From contig NZ_FMDN01000005.1 in NCBI RefSeq assembly GCF_900090245.1, positions 186,001 through 250,000 on the forward strand: a stretch of 64,000 nucleotides of DNA, read 5' to 3'. Positions 51,401 to 59,401 of the stretch are shown in pieces. The stretch's first letter is position 1. Every line of letters starts with the position of its first letter. The notes below the pieces were generated by a model. The model had not been told where the DNA came from. It saw nothing but the letters and a program-made list of their open reading frames with translations, and ran no database searches. Source of the DNA: Micromonospora halophytica (GTDB lineage Bacteria > Actinomycetota > Actinomycetes > Mycobacteriales > Micromonosporaceae). The translations under genes were made by a program, and so were the position numbers.

Positions 51401-51521
51401 GGATCAGTCATACCCCGCCGGAGCGGCCGTTATCCGGACAACGGCCGATCCGGACCGGTGGCCACGCCCGCCGCGCCACGCCGATTCGAGCGACCGTCGC
51501 TGATGGGCCGGTCGTGGCGGG

Positions 51522-51527
51522 TAACGT
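51522..51527 (+). promoter_or_regulatory. Candidate -10 hexamer of a leaderless transcript
   Basis: TAACGT exactly seven bases before the GTG at 51535; the same hexamer and spacing recur at 55215 before the GTG at 55228. Confidence 0.5.
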
Positions 51528-51534
51528 CGCGCGG

Positions 51535-52080
51535 GTGACGACCCTGCGGTTACGCCCCGAGGGACCTGCCGACACCGGCCCGGTCCGTCGCGTGCTGGCC
51601 GCCGCGTTCGCCCGCCCGGACGGCACGACACCGGGCGAGGTGGGGCTGGTCGACGAGCTGCGTGGCAGTCCCGCCTGGATCCCGGAGTTGGCCATGGTCG
51701 CCGAGTACGGCGGCGAGGTGGTCGGGTGTGCCCTGCTGAGCCGGGTCCACGTGAAGTCCGACGCCGCCCGGTACCCGGCGCTGGCGCTCGGGCCGGTCGG
51801 GGTGGCCCCGCACCGGCAGCGGGTCGGCCACGGCGTCGCCGTGGTGCAGGCGGCGCTGGAGGCGGCGACCGAGTTGGGCGAGCGGCTCGTCGTGGTGCTC
51901 GGCGACCCGGCCTACTACCGGCGGTTCGGCTTCACCCCGGCGGACCGGCTGGGGCTGACCAGCCCCTGGTCGGGGCTCGGCGAGCCGTGGCAGGCGCTGG
52001 TGCTGCCGCCGGACGTCAGCGGCCAGTCGTCACCGCCGGCGGGTGAGGTGATCTTCCCGCCCCCCTGGGCGCGGGTCTGA
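51535..52080 (+). CDS. GNAT-family N-acetyltransferase (YhbS-like)
   Basis: 181 residues. LALGPVGVAPHRQRVGHGVA contains the acetyl-CoA P-loop and VVVLGDPAYYRRFGFTPADR is the YhbS-type motif near the C-terminus. The GTG at 51535 was chosen from the leaderless promoter pattern; an in-frame GTG at 51514 would lie upstream of the putative -10. Substrate unknown. Convergent with the AAA ATPase gene, 9 bp apart. Confidence 0.85.
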   Translation: MTTLRLRPEGPADTGPVRRVLAAAFARPDGTTPGEVGLVDELRGSPAWIPELAMVAEYGGEVVGCALLSRVHVKSDAARYPALALGPVGVAPHRQRVGHGVAVVQAALEAATELGERLVVVLGDPAYYRRFGFTPADRLGLTSPWSGLGEPWQALVLPPDVSGQSSPPAGEVIFPPPWARV

Positions 52081-52089
52081 CCGGACCGG

Positions 52090-53340
52090 TCAGGCCGGCT
52101 GGGTACGCAGGTAGCGGCCGAAGTGCGGGACGGTGAAGGCGACCGTGCCCCGCTCACCGGAGTAGATCAGCCCTTTCTTGATCAGCGCGTCCCGGGCCGG
52201 GGAGAGGCTGGCCGGCTTCCGGTCGAGCGCCCGCGCGATCTCGGCGGTCGGTACGGCGGCGTCCATGTCGTCGCGACCGCCGCCGTCGGTCTCCCCTTCC
52301 ACCAGGGACAACGTCGCCATGGCCCGCATGTACTCGCGCTCGGCCGGGGTGGCCCGCTCGAAGCGGGAGCCGAAGAAGCCGACCGCCAGCTCGGCCTCCG
52401 CCTCGGGCGCGGCGACCCGGACGTCCGCCGCGGTGATCGGGGACCGGGGCGCGTGGTCCCAGGTGGCCTTCCCGTACGCCTGGACGAAGTACGGATAGCC
52501 GCCGGAGGATTCGTAGAGCAGGTCGAGGGCCTTCTGTTCGTACTCGACCTCCTCCCGTTCCGCGGGCGCGCAGAGCGCCTGGTCGGCGGCGAGCCGGTCG
52601 AGCCGGTCGATGCGCTGGTAGCGGTAGAGGCGTTCGGAGTACGACTTGGCCGCGCTGAGCACGGCCGGCAGGTGCGGCAGGCCGGCGCCGACCACGATCA
52701 GCGGCGCACCGAGCTGGGAGAGTTCGTGGCAGGCGGCGCAGAGCGCGGAGACGTCCTCCGCGCCGAGATCCTGCATCTCGTCGATGAAGACGGCGATCCC
52801 GGTGCCCACGTCGGCGGCGACCCCGGCCGCGTCGCTGAGCAGCTCGACCAGGTCGATCTCGATGTCGCCGGAGTCGGCCCGGCCGCTGGTCGCCGGCACG
52901 TCGATGCCGGGCTGCCAGCGGTCGCGCAGCTTCGGGGCGGCGGCTGCCCGCCCGGTCGGCGCGCTGCGCTGGGCGAACGCCTTCAGCACGCCGAGGAAGG
53001 CGTCGATCCGCTCCGGGGCGCGGTGCCGGGGCGCCAGCTCGCGGACCGCCATGTGCAGGGCGGCGGCGATCGGCCGGCGCAGCGACTGGTCGGGCCGGGC
53101 CTCGATCTTGCCGGTGCCCCAGAGGTGGTTGATCGCCTGCGAGCGCAGCGTGTTGAGCAGCACCGTCTTGCCGACGCCGCGCAGTCCGGTGAGCATCAGG
53201 CTGCGCTCGGGGCGGCCTCGGGCGATGCGCTCCAGCACGACGTCGAAGACGTCCAGCTCCCGCCCCCGCCCGGCGAGTTCGGGCGGGCGCTGGCCGGCGC
53301 CCGGAGCGTACGGGTTGCGGACCGGATCCACGTATCGCAC
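52090..53340 (-). CDS. AAA ATPase with C-terminal winged helix (ORC/Cdc6-like)
   Basis: 416 residues. LAGRGRELDVFDVVLERI, Walker A LTGLRGVGKTVLLNTL, Walker B IAVFIDEMQDLGAED, a sensor-like VVGAGLPHLPAVL, and a C-terminal winged helix (AEIARALDRKPASLSPARDA, LIKKGLIYSGERG). The fold is that of archaeal-type/ORC-like ATPases found singly in actinobacteria. GTG start. The role (DNA-linked regulation, defence or stress) cannot be told from the neighbours. The upstream 130 bp is unusually rich in CTAG. Confidence 0.82.
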   Translation of the reverse strand: MRYVDPVRNPYAPGAGQRPPELAGRGRELDVFDVVLERIARGRPERSLMLTGLRGVGKTVLLNTLRSQAINHLWGTGKIEARPDQSLRRPIAAALHMAVRELAPRHRAPERIDAFLGVLKAFAQRSAPTGRAAAAPKLRDRWQPGIDVPATSGRADSGDIEIDLVELLSDAAGVAADVGTGIAVFIDEMQDLGAEDVSALCAACHELSQLGAPLIVVGAGLPHLPAVLSAAKSYSERLYRYQRIDRLDRLAADQALCAPAEREEVEYEQKALDLLYESSGGYPYFVQAYGKATWDHAPRSPITAADVRVAAPEAEAELAVGFFGSRFERATPAEREYMRAMATLSLVEGETDGGGRDDMDAAVPTAEIARALDRKPASLSPARDALIKKGLIYSGERGTVAFTVPHFGRYLRTQPA

Positions 53341-53420
53341 AGTATCGGGCCGTCTAGCCGTCGGCCTAGAGATGGATAGACGGGCCTATCGGCGTGTCTC
53401 CGGGTCTCGACACAAAACTA

Positions 53421-53450
53421 GGGCTGTCTAGCACCCACGCTAGACAGCCC
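53421..53450 (-). terminator. Terminator of the membrane-protein gene
   Basis: 12-bp perfect stem GGGCTGTCTAGC / GCTAGACAGCCC with a 6-base loop, followed on the minus strand by TAGTTTTGTG, a short U-run. It lies 21 bases after the stop at 53472. Confidence 0.8.
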
Positions 53451-53471
53451 GATATTCGGCTACGGAGCCGG

Positions 53472-54149
53472 TCAGCGCTTCCGGAGGCAGAGTACGAAGT
53501 CGAGCGAATCCAGCTCGCTGTCGTAGAAGAACCAGTCGGTGTAGCCCGCCACCTGGCCGCACTTGGCCTCGGCGTCCCGCTCGCCACTGGTCTCGCCGTC
53601 GAACCGGCGCAGCACCTCGTACGTGCTCGGGGCGCACTCGGCGATCAGCAGCCTCGGCCTGCCGCCGGCCGGCCCGTCGTTGCGGACACACTGCCCCGCC
53701 TTGACGAACCGGGGGTCCGAGGAGGAGGCCGGCGCCGGCGTGGTGGGGGCCGGGCCGGGGCGGGCGGGATCGACGGTCACGGCCGGCGCGGCGCTGCCCG
53801 CCACCGGCGTCGTCGTCTTCTCCTGCCCGGACAGGTACCACAGCACGCCGGCCCCGCCGAGGACGAGGACCCCCAGCACGGACAGCACCACGACCAGCGG
53901 ACCCCGGCGCCTCGGACGGGGCGGCGTCGGGTCGCCCAGGTACGCGGCCGGCCCACCCTGCTGGTACGGGACGGCGGGCGGATGCGGCCCGGTGGAGGCG
54001 TACCCACCCGGGTGCCGGTCCTGCCGGCCGGTGTGCGGCTCACCCCACCCGGGCAGCCGCTGCGGACCCGGCCCGACGTCGTACGCGTCGTCGGGGCGCC
54101 GCCCGGCCCACGGCGGCGGCGGGCCGTCGGGCGGTCCGTAGTTCGCCAT
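53472..54149 (-). CDS. Single-pass membrane protein, possibly LppU/SCO3897-like
   Basis: 225 residues. A Pro/Gly-rich cytoplasmic N-terminus (~85 residues), one membrane helix (LVVVLSVLGVLVLGGAGVLW), a Pro/Ala/Thr linker, and an extracellular domain with KAGQCVRND, AECAPSTYEVLRRF, EAKCGQ and FVLCLRK: four cysteines likely forming two disulfides. This resembles the LppU/SCO3897 family, with modest confidence. ATG at 54149 with AGGAGG upstream. Function unknown. Confidence 0.72.
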   Translation of the reverse strand: MANYGPPDGPPPPWAGRRPDDAYDVGPGPQRLPGWGEPHTGRQDRHPGGYASTGPHPPAVPYQQGGPAAYLGDPTPPRPRRRGPLVVVLSVLGVLVLGGAGVLWYLSGQEKTTTPVAGSAAPAVTVDPARPGPAPTTPAPASSSDPRFVKAGQCVRNDGPAGGRPRLLIAECAPSTYEVLRRFDGETSGERDAEAKCGQVAGYTDWFFYDSELDSLDFVLCLRKR

Positions 54150-54233
54150 GCACGCCTCCTGCGTACTCACTGCTGAGAGCCCGGCCACCACTGCGGGACG
54201 CCGACACCCTGGCCACCGTAGCGTGGTCGACCG

Positions 54234-55217
54234 ATGAGCTCACCTTCCTCGCGAACGACACCCGCCGCTCCTGCGCTGATCTGGACCGCGCTGGTGCTGG
54301 TCTACGTGCTGTGGGGCTCCACCTACCTCGGCATCCGGATCGCCGTGGAGTCGCTGCCACCGCTCGCCTCGGCCGCGCTCCGGTTCGCCGCGGCGGGAGC
54401 GGTGCTCGCCGCCGTGCTGCGGCTGCGCCGGGGGCCGGGCGCGTTGCGGGTGGACCGCCGACAGCTCGGCTCCGCCGCGCTGGTCGGGGTGCTGCTGCTG
54501 GCCGGCGGCAACGGACTGGTGGTGCTCGCCGAGTCCGGCCCGCCCGGGGTTGCCGTGCCGTCCGGCGTCGCGGCCCTGCTGGTGGCGATCGTGCCGCTGC
54601 TGGTGGTGCTGCTGCGGACGGTCACCGGCGACCGGCCGCGCGGCTGGACCTTCGGCGGGGTGACCCTCGGCTTCCTCGGCCTGGTGCTGCTGGTGCTGCC
54701 GAGCGGCGGAGCGGACTCCGTGCCGCTGGCCGGCGCGCTGACCGTGGTCGCCGCCGCCACCTGCTGGTCGATCGGCTCGTTCGTCTCCGGCCGGCTGCGG
54801 ATGCCCGCCGATCCCTTCGTCGCCACCGTGTACGAGATGTTCGCCGGGGCCGCCGCGCTGGCCGTGCTCGCGTTGGCCCGCGACGAACTGCGCGGGTTCT
54901 CCCCCGCCGAGGTGAGCACCCGGTCCTGGGCCGCGCTGGCGTACCTGATGGTGGCCGGCTCGCTGGTCGCCTTCACCGCGTACGTGTGGCTGCTGCACCA
55001 CGCGCCGATCTCGCTGGTCGCGACGTACGCCTACGTGAACCCGGCGGTGGCGGTGGCGCTCGGCGCGCTGCTGGTCGCCGAGCCGGTCACCGCGCAGGTG
55101 CTGCTCGGCGGGGCGGTGATCGTGGCGGGTGTGGCGCTGGTGGTGAGCACCGAGCGACCCCGGCGCCCGGCCGGGGAGGCCGCTGCCGGGGCAGCCGGGG
55201 AGCCCGCCCGCCGGTAA
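54234..55217 (+). CDS. EamA/DMT-superfamily transporter
   Basis: 327 residues, ten membrane helices in two EamA repeats (VYVLWGSTYLGIRIAVESLP in the first; CWSIGSFVSGRLRMPADPF opens the second). Proteins of this type export metabolites or amino acids. ATG at 54234; TAGCGT nine bases upstream. The prepilin peptidase gene follows 10 bp later but has its own promoter-like hexamer. The substrate is unknown. Confidence 0.88.
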   Translation: MSSPSSRTTPAAPALIWTALVLVYVLWGSTYLGIRIAVESLPPLASAALRFAAAGAVLAAVLRLRRGPGALRVDRRQLGSAALVGVLLLAGGNGLVVLAESGPPGVAVPSGVAALLVAIVPLLVVLLRTVTGDRPRGWTFGGVTLGFLGLVLLVLPSGGADSVPLAGALTVVAAATCWSIGSFVSGRLRMPADPFVATVYEMFAGAAALAVLALARDELRGFSPAEVSTRSWAALAYLMVAGSLVAFTAYVWLLHHAPISLVATYAYVNPAVAVALGALLVAEPVTAQVLLGGAVIVAGVALVVSTERPRRPAGEAAAGAAGEPARR

Positions 55218-55227
55218 CGTCCCGACC

Positions 55228-56010
55228 GTGTCCGTCGGCCTGGTGACCGCCGCCGCGCTGCTCGGCGCGGTCGTCGGGGCCCTGGTCGCCCGGGCCGCGC
55301 CCGCGCTCGCCCGGCGGTTTGCCGCCGACGCCCGGGAACCGGCCGACCCCGGCGGGCCCGCACCCGGCCACGCCGATGCCGACGCTCGGGTCGGATCGGG
55401 TCGGCCCGCCCGCGCCGCCCCGATCCGGCGGGTCAGCGGCGCAGCCGGCCCGGCGTCATCGGTGCCGCTGGACGTCAACGCGCCGGTCGTGACGGGCCCG
55501 GCGAGTGTCGTGGCGGCACTGGTCTTCGGCGGGCTGGCGGTGGCGCTCGGCCCCGACCCGGCCCTGCCGGCGTTCCTGCTGGTGGCGACCGGTGGGCTGG
55601 TGCTGGCGGCAGTCGACCTGAGCTGCCTGCGACTGCCCGACCCGCTGGTGGCCGCGACCGCCGTGGCGGGCGGTGCCGGGCTCGTCGTGGCCGCGCTGGT
55701 CGCCGGTACGCCGGGCCGGCTGGGGGTCGCGCTCGCCGGGGCCGCGCTCGCCCTGGCCGGGTACGTGACGCTGGCCCTCCTGCCCGGGTCCCGGCTCGGC
55801 TTCGGCGACGTGAAGCTCGCCGCCGCCCTCGGCCTGCCGCTGGGCTGGCTCGGCTGGCCGGCGCTCTGGCTCGGCCTGCTCCTGCCGCACCTGCTCCAGG
55901 GAGTCGTGGTGCTGGTCCTGCTGGCCACCCGCCGGGTACGCCGCGACACCCCCCTGCCGTTCGGCCCGGCGATCCTCGCCGGAGCCTGGCTCGCCGTCCT
56001 CCTCGCCTGA
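55228..56010 (+). CDS. A24-family prepilin peptidase (short form)
   Basis: 260 residues, about seven membrane helices. The two catalytic aspartates are in AAVDLSCLRLPDPL and LGFGDVKLAAALG (GxGD). There is no N-terminal cysteine-rich methyltransferase domain; instead a variable Ala/Pro/Arg loop of about 60 residues separates the first helix from the catalytic core. GTG start with TAACGT exactly seven bases upstream. No pilin or secretion gene lies nearby, so its substrate must be encoded elsewhere. Confidence 0.86.
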   Translation: MSVGLVTAAALLGAVVGALVARAAPALARRFAADAREPADPGGPAPGHADADARVGSGRPARAAPIRRVSGAAGPASSVPLDVNAPVVTGPASVVAALVFGGLAVALGPDPALPAFLLVATGGLVLAAVDLSCLRLPDPLVAATAVAGGAGLVVAALVAGTPGRLGVALAGAALALAGYVTLALLPGSRLGFGDVKLAAALGLPLGWLGWPALWLGLLLPHLLQGVVVLVLLATRRVRRDTPLPFGPAILAGAWLAVLLA

Positions 56011-56029
56011 AGCGCCGCAGGCCGGCAGA

Positions 56030-56096
56030 CATGATCGGGTAGCGTTTCCCGACACTCCAGCCGGCGTGTCGTGTCACATTCCGCTACCCGATCATG
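56030..56096. repeat. Nested inverted repeat between convergent genes
   Basis: Outer arms CATGATCGGGTAGCG (56030-56044) and CGCTACCCGATCATG (56082-56096) pair perfectly over 15 bp; inside, CGACAC (56050-56055) pairs with GTGTCG (56066-56071). It may be a terminator for both genes, but it has no T-run and the arms are separated by 37 bases. Confidence 0.75.
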
Positions 56097-56112
56097 GGGC
56101 GTGAGTCCGGTC

Positions 56113-59100
56113 TCAGATGAGGCGGAGTTGGCGGTCCCTGGGGCGGCGGGGTTCCGCCTCGCCGAAGCGTTCGAACAGGCCCGGGTCGATCACGTCGAGG
56201 AACGGCGACGGCCGGCAGTCGCGCTCCGCGCCGTGCCGCACCCGCCGGGTGGCGTGGCTGACGTAGAGCCGGTCCTGGGCGCGGGTCAGCCCGACGAAGA
56301 AGAGCCGCCGTTCCTCGGCGACCGCGTCGTCGTCCGGTTCGGTGCCCGGCCAGCGCAGCGGCAGCAGCCCGTCCTCCGCGCCGACCAGGAAGACGACCGG
56401 GAACTCCAGCCCCTTCGCCGCGTGCAGGGTGAGCAGGGTGACCGCCTCGGCGCGCGGGTCGAGGGAGTCCACCTCCGCGCCGGTGGCGAGCTGGGACAGG
56501 AACAGCCCCAGGTCGTCGCCGCAGCGGCGGGCCAGCGGGGTGAGCAGGTCGACCGCCACCCGGACATCCTCGGGGCGCACCGCGGCGGAGCCGTCCAGGG
56601 TGGGGGTGGCGAAGCGCTCGGCGAGCACCTGGCCGGCGAGGCGTACCCGGGCGGGCAGGCCGCCGCCGAGACCGTCCGCGTGCCGCAGCTCGCGGGCGAT
56701 CGCCATCACGCCGGGCCGGTCCCGGAGCCGGTCGTGCGAGCGCTTCTGCACCGGGATGTTGGCCCGGGCGAGGGCGTCCACGATCGGCGCGGCCTGGGAG
56801 TCGGTGCGGTAGAGCACCGCGATGTCGGAGAAGGAGAGGGTGGTCGACCGGCCGTCGATCCGCCCCGAGTCCAGCGACCGGTGGGACAGCCCGCCGACCA
56901 GCTCGTCGACGGTGCGTACCACGAAATCGGCCTCGTCGGAGACGGAGGCCGCGGGGTAGCGACCGACCAGCGGGGCCTCCGGATCGAGCCGGGCCGGGTC
57001 CAGCCGGCGGCCCCGGACCAGCGACGACGGCGCGATGGCCTGCACTGCGGCGGCCAGGATCGGCGCCGACGAGCGGTAGTTGCGGTTCAGCCGGACCAGC
57101 CGGGCGTCCGTGAAGTCCTGCGAGAAGCGCAGGAAGTAGCCGACGTCCGCGCCCCGGAAGGAGTAGATCGCCTGGTCCGGGTCGCCGATCGCGCAGAGGT
57201 TGCCGTCGGCGGGGCTGAGCAGTCGCAGCAGCTCGTACTGGACCGCGTCGACGTCCTGGTACTCGTCGACGAAAATCCACCGCCAGCGCTCGCGGTAGTC
57301 ACGGACCAGCTTCTTGTCGGCCTTCAGCAGCGCGACCGGCAGGGTCAGCAGCTCGTCCAGATCGACCAGATCCTGCTTGCGCAGCAGCGCGGCGTACCGG
57401 GCGTCGTCGTCGCCGGCCTCGGTGCGGGCCGCCGTCCGCTCCGCGTCGTCGGCGATCCGGAAGTCGCCCGGCAGCCCGGCGGCCTGCGCGTTCTCCCGCA
57501 GGATGGTCAACCCCAGCGAGTGGAACGTACCGACGGTGACGTCCTCGGCCACCGGCCCGAGCAGCCCGTCCAGGCGGTGCCGCAGCTCCTCGGCGGCCCG
57601 CCGGGTGAAGGTGATCGCCAGGCACTGCTCCGGGAAGACGTTCAGCTCCGCGCAGAGGTACGCGATGCGGTGCGTCAACGTCCGGGTCTTGCCGGTGCCC
57701 GGCCCGGCGACGATCAGCAGCGGACCGCCCGGCGCGGACGCGGCCACCCGCTGCATGGCGTCCAGCCGATCCAGCAGCCCGGTGCCGACCTCCTCCATGC
57801 CGGCGAGCATCGGCTCGAACGGCTCGTGCGGGGAGGGCACCGGTGCGATCGGCGGCGGTGGGGGCGGCGCGGCCTTCCGCTTCGGCTCGGCCTTCGCCGC
57901 CACCGGGCGCTTCGCCTTCGGCCTGGGCGCCGGCTCCGCGGGAGTGCGCTGCGCCGGCACCGGTACGTCGAAAAGCGTCTCCTGCGCGGCCGACGCACCG
58001 GCGCCGCCCAGCTCCGCCGGGTCGAAGAGGGTGATCACCCCGTACTCGCCGTCGTAGCCGGGCACCCGGCGCACGTCCCCGCGCCGCAGCCGGCCGACGC
58101 CCTCGGCGAGCAGCTCGCCGCCGACCCGACCGATCTCGTCCAGTGGGGTACGGGTGAGGATCTCCAGCTCCGGGCCGAGCGCGGCGACCAGCTCGTTGAG
58201 CTTCCCCTCGACCTTCTTCGACCGGGCACCCACCTTGTTGATCTCGCCGAGGATCTCGGCCAGCGGCACCAGGTGGGTGACCTCCCGGGCATGCGCCGGG
58301 CGGTGTCCCGCCGGCCGGTCGGCCAGCTCCTCGACCCGGCTCAGCACCCCGACGGTGAGCGGCTTGCCGCACTCCGGGCAGCGCCCACCCGCTTCCCGGG
58401 TCCGTTCCGGCGACCAGTTCACCCCGCAGAGCCGGTGCCCGTCCGCGTGGTACTTGCCCTCCTCGGGGAAGAACTCGATCGTCCCGGCCAGCCCGTCCCC
58501 GGTGCGCAGCGCCTCCCGCACGGCGAAGTAGTCCCGGCCGGTCGCGAAGACGGTCGCCTCCCGGGCCAGCGCGGGCGGCGAGTGCGCGTCCGAGTTGGAG
58601 ACCAGCCGGTAGCGGTCCAGGCTGCCGACCCGCCAGTTCATCTCCGGATCGGAGGAGAGGCCGGTCTCCACCGCGAAGACGTGCTCGGCCAGGTCGGCGT
58701 AGCAGTCGGCGATCGCGTCGAAGCCGGACTTCGAGCCCAGCGCCGAGAACCAGGGTGTCCAGATGTGCGCCGGCACCAGGTAGCCGTCCGGGCTGGCCTC
58801 CAGGGTGATCTCCAGCAGGTCCCGGGAGTCCAGGCCGAGGATCGGCCGGCCGTCCGAGCCCAGGTTGCCGATCCGCCCCAGCGCCGCGTTGAACCGCGCC
58901 ACCGCGTCCAGATCCGGCAGGTAGATCAGGTGGTGCACCTTGCGGGTCCGGTCGTCCCGCTTGTAGATCGTGGAGATCTCCACGCTCAGCATGAACCGGA
59001 CCGGGTCGGCCTCCGCCTCGTCGGCCAGCCTCGGCGGCAGTCGGCGAGCCACGTCCCGCTCCACCTCGGGGCTGAGCCGGTACAGGCCGGGCTCGGCGGG

Positions 59101-59307
59101 GCGCAGGGACTCCCGGAGGTGGTCGTACCAGGCGGGATGGGTGAAGTCCCCGGTGCCGAGCACACCGATGCCCTTGCGCCGGGCCCACCAGCCGAGGTTG
59201 GGCAGGGTGAGGTCGCGGCTGCACGCGCGCGAGTACTTCGAGTGGATGTGCAGGTCCGCGACGAACGGCGGGACGCCACCGGGGGGTGCGGCGCTGAACG
59301 GAGGCAC
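56113..59307 (-). CDS. Endonuclease Q-type PHP nuclease fused to UvrD/PcrA-like helicase
   Basis: 1064 residues. Residues ~14-430 are an EndoQ-like module: PHP metal motif ADLHIHSKYSRACSRDL, GVLGTGDFTHPAWYD, LVSNSDAHSP, and a zinc-finger-like HRLC...CPECGKP (291-313) followed by LTVGVLSRVEELADR. A Pro/Ala/Lys linker (~440-495) leads to a superfamily 1A helicase: Walker A VAGPGTGKTRT (533-543), AITFTRRAAEELRHRL, WIFVDEYQDVD, DPDQAIYSFRGAD, LTLHAAKGLEFPVVFLVG and VGLTRAQDRLYVSHA. EndoQ nicks DNA at deaminated bases; UvrD unwinds from nicks. GTG at 59307 with CAGGA upstream; other GTGs 13 residues in or upstream are possible. Confidence 0.9.
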   Translation of the reverse strand: MPPFSAAPPGGVPPFVADLHIHSKYSRACSRDLTLPNLGWWARRKGIGVLGTGDFTHPAWYDHLRESLRPAEPGLYRLSPEVERDVARRLPPRLADEAEADPVRFMLSVEISTIYKRDDRTRKVHHLIYLPDLDAVARFNAALGRIGNLGSDGRPILGLDSRDLLEITLEASPDGYLVPAHIWTPWFSALGSKSGFDAIADCYADLAEHVFAVETGLSSDPEMNWRVGSLDRYRLVSNSDAHSPPALAREATVFATGRDYFAVREALRTGDGLAGTIEFFPEEGKYHADGHRLCGVNWSPERTREAGGRCPECGKPLTVGVLSRVEELADRPAGHRPAHAREVTHLVPLAEILGEINKVGARSKKVEGKLNELVAALGPELEILTRTPLDEIGRVGGELLAEGVGRLRRGDVRRVPGYDGEYGVITLFDPAELGGAGASAAQETLFDVPVPAQRTPAEPAPRPKAKRPVAAKAEPKRKAAPPPPPPIAPVPSPHEPFEPMLAGMEEVGTGLLDRLDAMQRVAASAPGGPLLIVAGPGTGKTRTLTHRIAYLCAELNVFPEQCLAITFTRRAAEELRHRLDGLLGPVAEDVTVGTFHSLGLTILRENAQAAGLPGDFRIADDAERTAARTEAGDDDARYAALLRKQDLVDLDELLTLPVALLKADKKLVRDYRERWRWIFVDEYQDVDAVQYELLRLLSPADGNLCAIGDPDQAIYSFRGADVGYFLRFSQDFTDARLVRLNRNYRSSAPILAAAVQAIAPSSLVRGRRLDPARLDPEAPLVGRYPAASVSDEADFVVRTVDELVGGLSHRSLDSGRIDGRSTTLSFSDIAVLYRTDSQAAPIVDALARANIPVQKRSHDRLRDRPGVMAIARELRHADGLGGGLPARVRLAGQVLAERFATPTLDGSAAVRPEDVRVAVDLLTPLARRCGDDLGLFLSQLATGAEVDSLDPRAEAVTLLTLHAAKGLEFPVVFLVGAEDGLLPLRWPGTEPDDDAVAEERRLFFVGLTRAQDRLYVSHATRRVRHGAERDCRPSPFLDVIDPGLFERFGEAEPRRPRDRQLRLI

Positions 59308-59401
59308 GCCGCATCCTGTCACGGCCGGTCCACTACCCGCCCGCCGCCACGCGTACGCGTGACCTGAGCAATCCGGTGCTGGACTGCGCACCCTGGTCGC
59401 G

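Noticed and set aside
56071-59367. A 1098-codon open frame on the plus strand
   Set aside because: It is antisense to the EndoQ-UvrD gene in a very GC-rich region where long antisense frames are expected; composition is Arg/Gly/Pro/His-rich with no domain.
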